A DNA stretch of 64,000 nucleotides from positions 1,302,001 through 1,366,000 of the forward strand of contig NZ_CP071247.1 of assembly GCF_017301335.1 (NCBI RefSeq), in the 5' to 3' direction. The position numbers and the translations under genes were made by a program. Shown here piece by piece: positions 55,488 to 64,000 of the stretch (its first letter is position 1; each line of letters begins with the position of its first letter). Origin of the DNA: Marinobacter salinisoli (lineage in GTDB: Bacteria; Pseudomonadota; Gammaproteobacteria; Pseudomonadales; Oleiphilaceae). The notes beneath the pieces are model-generated. The model was not told the DNA's origin, made no database searches, and saw nothing but the letters and a program-made list of their open reading frames with translations.

Positions 55488-56882
55488 TTACTCGTCTGAA
55501 GCCAAGGCGAGTTGCTGGTAGTTCTCGCGGAAAGTTTCAAGCTGCGCCAGGTGGTTCTGGGTGTGTTGCTTGAACCGGGCCATTTCAGTCGCAGGGACCG
55601 GCTTGGCATCCGGAAGCTGTACTCTGCGTGAATTACGCGGCACGCCGTTCACACGGAACTCATAGTGCAGGTGGGGCCCGGTAACCATGCCGGAGGCTCC
55701 GACGTAACCGATGGTCTCACCCTGCTTGACCCGGGCGCCTTTTTTGATGCCTTTGCCAAGACGGCTCATGTGCGCATACAGCGTGGTGATGTTGTCGCCG
55801 TGCTGCAGTACCACCGTTCTGCCATAGCCGCCTTTCCAGCCGGCGAACTGCACGCGGCCGCCGCCTGCAGCCTTGATCGGAGTGCCGGTGGGAGCGCCGT
55901 AATCGGTTCCCTCGTGTGGCCGCACCACGTTCAGTACCGGGTGCCGGCGCTGCAGATTGAATGGTGAGGACACGCGTGCGTTGATCGGGGTGCGCAGGAA
56001 CGCTTTGCGCATGCTCTTGCCGTCCGGTGCGTAGTAGTCGCTGTCGCCGTTGCTGTCGGTATACAAAAGTGCAATGTTTTCTTCACCTCGGTTAATGAAC
56101 CGAGCCGAGAGAATGCGGCCGTTTTCGAGCCTTTCGCCATCCAGATACAGTTCTTCGTACACCACTTCAAACTGGTCGCCCTGACGGACGTCGTACACGA
56201 AGTCGATGTTCCAGCCAAAAATGCCGGCCAGTTCCATGGTCAGGCGGTCATTCAGGCCCGCCTCGCGAGCGGCCAGGTAAAGCGATCCGTCGATGGTTCC
56301 GGATGCAAAGGATTGCCGGACCTCCGGCTCCCGAATCACGCTCTTGCCAGCGTAACCGTCACCGGATTTCTCGATTCTGAGAGACTCCAGCTTGCTGCGC
56401 TGAAGCTCAACCGCCGCCAGTTCTCCGGCAGAATCCCTTGCGAAACGGATGGTCTCGCCGGCATACAGGCGCTGGAGTTCATCGGCCTTGCCGTCGCCGT
56501 GAATAACCGACAGCATGATGCCGTCATTCCAACCCGCCTTCTTGAACAGTGAGGACAGGGTGTCGCCGGATTTGATCTTGTATGTCTGCCAGTCCAGTAC
56601 CGGGGCCGGCGGTGTTGCTGGCTCCGCAGGTTTGGATTCGGCCACCTGCGCAGGGGAGTTCTGCTTCTGCTGGACTGATGCTGGTGCACTGACGGCGACT
56701 TCGTCGGTGGCCTGCGGCGCGGGCTGATGCGCCGGGCCGCTCATGGTCGCAGTGCCTTCGCTCAGATCCAGGGCATAGGACATGCGCTTGGCTTCGACAT
56801 CTGAGCTCGGGCTCATCAGAACCGCGGAAGTCACTAACGCTGTGGCTGCGGCGGCAATGGTAATGTGGGTCTTGGGAAACAT
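55488..56882 (-). CDS. M23 peptidoglycan endopeptidase (MepM-like)
   Basis: The 464-residue protein has an N-terminal signal anchor, a Pro/Ala/Gln-rich linker, an OapA/LysM-like domain (YKIKSGDTLSSLFKKAG) and a C-terminal LytM/M23 domain with the zinc ligands in RPHEGTDYGAPTGTP (His, Asp) and GPHLHYEFRVNG (HxH). It cuts cross-links in peptidoglycan to allow growth. ATG 56882 is chosen over GTG 56900. It is divergent from tyrS and upstream of anmK. Confidence 0.93.
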   Translation of the reverse strand: MFPKTHITIAAAATALVTSAVLMSPSSDVEAKRMSYALDLSEGTATMSGPAHQPAPQATDEVAVSAPASVQQKQNSPAQVAESKPAEPATPPAPVLDWQTYKIKSGDTLSSLFKKAGWNDGIMLSVIHGDGKADELQRLYAGETIRFARDSAGELAAVELQRSKLESLRIEKSGDGYAGKSVIREPEVRQSFASGTIDGSLYLAAREAGLNDRLTMELAGIFGWNIDFVYDVRQGDQFEVVYEELYLDGERLENGRILSARFINRGEENIALLYTDSNGDSDYYAPDGKSMRKAFLRTPINARVSSPFNLQRRHPVLNVVRPHEGTDYGAPTGTPIKAAGGGRVQFAGWKGGYGRTVVLQHGDNITTLYAHMSRLGKGIKKGARVKQGETIGYVGASGMVTGPHLHYEFRVNGVPRNSRRVQLPDAKPVPATEMARFKQHTQNHLAQLETFRENYQQLALASDE

Positions 56883-57195
56883 ATTAAACACGTATCGCAC
56901 CCGTTTTAATCGGTATTCCGGCAGGTTAAATTGCCTAGTTAAAGCTGTGGTTCAAATAAGAACCAACAGGTTACCGTATAAAATGCATGCGGGACAGCGT
57001 GGAACATTACGGCAACTGCTCCATCCCCCGGACTTCTTTAGACGGCATTGCTATAATGTGCCGCCTTGCCAGTTCAGTATTGTACAAAAACTGATCGAGC
57101 GCACTTTAGCAGGAGTGTGGGTAACTCACAGATTTCTTTTGTAGAGGTCTGTAACCAAGCGATTTCATCTAGATCAAACTGGGGATGTGTTGTTC

Positions 57196-58398
<1,203 letters not shown>

Positions 58399-58406
58399 GT
58401 GGTTTC

Positions 58407-58437
58407 CGCCGAATTTGAAGTTTCTTCAAATTCGGCG
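58407..58437. repeat. Perfect 14-bp inverted repeat abutting rrn P1
   Basis: CGCCGAATTTGAAG (58407-58420) and CTTCAAATTCGGCG (58424-58437) flank a TTT loop, starting 9 nt after the tyrS stop and ending at the base before the P1 -35. It may end tyrS transcription or be part of the upstream promoter element; it has no T-run. Confidence 0.8.
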
Positions 58438-58465
58438 TTGACAGTCTGCCTGTGGCCTGTAGAAT
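58438..58465 (+). promoter_or_regulatory. rrn promoter P1
   Basis: TTGACA (58438-58443), a 16-nt spacer and TAGAAT (58460-58465) followed by GCGC, a GC-rich discriminator expected for stringent control by ppGpp and DksA. CTTCAA lies 8 nt upstream of the -35. Confidence 0.9.
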
Positions 58466-58570
58466 GCGCACCACTTCTGAGGAACACGGCGCCGGCAAGG
58501 CGCGGATTCTCTGAGGTAGTTGATTGAAATTGTTGAAGAAAATGGTTTTAAAGATTCTTCAAGAAAGCGA

Positions 58571-58598
58571 TTGACAAGGTGGCGATTCACTGTAGAAT
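58571..58598 (+). promoter_or_regulatory. rrn promoter P2
   Basis: TTGACA (58571-58576), a 16-nt spacer and TAGAAT (58593-58598) followed by GCGCGCC. CTTCAA (58557-58562) again lies exactly 8 nt upstream of the -35. Confidence 0.9.
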
Positions 58599-58684
58599 GC
58601 GCGCCTCGCTCTTCGGAGCAAGCCGGACGGTTTGAGTGGTTTGGAAGTTTGTTGAGAGCTTCGAAAATTACTTCAAAACAACGG

Positions 58685-58712
58685 TTGACAGGGTCGGGAT
58701 TCGATGTAGAAT
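58685..58712 (+). promoter_or_regulatory. rrn promoter P3
   Basis: TTGACA (58685-58690), a 16-nt spacer and TAGAAT (58707-58712) followed by ACGCGGCC. CTTCAA (58671-58676) lies exactly 8 nt upstream of the -35. Confidence 0.9.
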
Positions 58713-58741
58713 ACGCGGCCTTGATTGAGCAACGGCTCAAC

Positions 58742-58775
58742 GTTCTTTAAAAAGTTAACCAAGTAATTCGTGTGG
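58742..58775 (+). other. rRNA leader: boxA-like antiterminator and 5' half of 16S processing stem
   Basis: GTTCTTTAAAA (58742-58752) resembles boxA of rRNA antitermination. AACCAAGTAATTCGTGTGG (58757-58775) is the exact complement of 60447-60465 beyond the 16S 3' end, forming the long stem that RNase III cuts. Confidence 0.8.
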
Positions 58776-58880
58776 GCGCTGGCCGAGGTATTTCGGACAT
58801 GAAATATCAGGACAGTGACTCGTCGAAATTGAGTTTTGTCTTGAGCAAGATTTGCGATTTTCGGATCGCTATATGATTTA

Positions 58881-60419
<1,539 letters not shown>

Positions 60420-60446
60420 AACGAAGCCGAACGCTTCGGTCAGAGT

Positions 60447-60465
60447 CCACACGAATTACTTGGTT
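60447..60465 (+). other. 3' half of 16S processing stem
   Basis: CCACACGAATTACTTGGTT is the exact complement of 58757-58775 upstream of 16S. Confidence 0.85.
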
Positions 60466-60508
60466 GGCTAATTAAAGAGAGCAACGGGTCTAGCAGGCCC
60501 ATGCCATT

Positions 60509-60585
<77 letters not shown>

Positions 60586-60681
60586 AAATTGCGTAGCTCG
60601 TCGTTGTCGAATGGCTTGCCTAGCAGGCTAGGCCGTACCAAACGACGCCTGGATCTACACAATTTTCGCAGTAGCTGAATT

Positions 60682-60757
60682 GGGGCTATAGCTCAGCTGG
60701 GAGAGCGCCTGCCTTGCACGCAGGAGGTCGGCAGTTCGATCCTGCCTAGCTCCACCA
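60682..60757 (+). tRNA. alaT: tRNA-Ala (anticodon UGC)
   Basis: A 76-nt tRNA with encoded CCA and anticodon loop CTTGCAC (UGC), second tRNA of the spacer. Confidence 0.98.
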
Positions 60758-61061
60758 AACTTAACTGATCGATTCGGCGGCGCCGGATTGGCAGTGTCCA
60801 GAAACAAGCGTTTCCATTGTGAAGCTCTTCTTTCTGATCACTGGGTCAGATTTGCTCTTTAACAAATTGGACGAGATAGACGAATATTTTTCTCTCATTA
60901 TCTCCGAGAGAAAATGTTCAAAGTGATAACGATTTCAAGCGTTATCCGGTGTGTCGTTGAAGTGGTTGTTTATAGCTTCGAATGACGGTCTCGAGTGGGA
61001 ATCAATATCAGGCTTGCCTGGTGGTGATGCTCGGTCGTGATCAGTTGTTTTGGGGTTATAT
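60758..61061 (+). other. Spacer between tRNA-Ala and 23S, with boxA
   Basis: No gene is seen. A perfect boxA (TGCTCTTTAACA, 60853-60864) supports antitermination into 23S. GTTATATAGTCAAG at 61055-61068 is the complement of 63946-63959 and forms the base stem of 23S. Confidence 0.8.
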
Positions 61062-63955
<2,894 letters not shown>

Positions 63956-64000
63956 TAACACCCAAGACAATTGCGGATAACGCGAAATCAATATCACAGT

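Overview
The window reads as chromosomal core sequence of a marine gammaproteobacterium close to Marinobacter and the wider Pseudomonas relatives. Support comes from gene order: rpsU-dnaG-rpoD next to divergent tsaD with plsY-folB, the block dksA-gluQ-(small membrane protein)-cbrA-cbrB-sRNA-pcnB-folK-panB-panC-pgi, oxyR-recG, and argC...erpA-anmK-M23 peptidase-tyrS followed by an rRNA operon. GC content is moderately high and almost every gene is a housekeeping gene. The placement is by gene content and order only; no database was searched.

Layout. 1-6.1 kb: end of spoT, ridA, an SDR-type epimerase (minus), oxyR-recG and an HDOD protein. 6.4-14 kb (minus): DUF2489 protein with a molybdopterin oxidoreductase, then a two-gene envelope unit (FadL-type barrel plus a 1082-residue Ig-like lipoprotein). 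14-17 kb is a gene-poor strip with a decayed FadL paralogue, a PEP-CTERM protein behind a consensus sigma-54 promoter, a frameshifted coding remnant and tRNA-Ile2. 17-21 kb: macromolecular synthesis operon (rpsU, dnaG, rpoD). 21-29 kb: tsaD, plsY, folB, two HPPK-family genes, pgi, panC, panB, pcnB. 29.4-36 kb: the CbrA/CbrB carbon/nitrogen control system with a CrcZ-like small RNA between cbrB and pcnB, then gluQ and dksA. 36-42 kb: sfsA, Rieske protein, kinase-like/AAA protein, PBP1B, TPR lipoprotein. 42-46.4 kb: DUF4382 lipoprotein and a four-gene ECF sigma / anti-sigma / secreted Asp-Arg-rich protein / TPR-barrel unit. 46.5-51.5 kb (minus): ClC channel, hemJ, thiD, thiE, hemL. 51.6-58.4 kb: argC, DUF6776, bactofilin, erpA, anmK, M23 peptidase, tyrS. 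58.4-64 kb: rRNA operon with three matched tandem promoters, 16S, tRNA-Ile, tRNA-Ala and 23S.

The most interesting items are (1) an unannotated CrcZ-like regulatory RNA with a sigma-54 promoter, TGTTAC/GTAACA upstream sites, four CA-rich motifs and a strong terminator; (2) a thiD gene whose only well-placed start appears to be ATC; (3) three rrn promoters that share a CTTCAA box at exactly the same distance from the -35; (4) a sigma-54 promoter in front of the PEP-CTERM gene; (5) a FadL pseudogene beside its intact relative; and (6) the ECF-linked envelope operon, whose function I cannot name.
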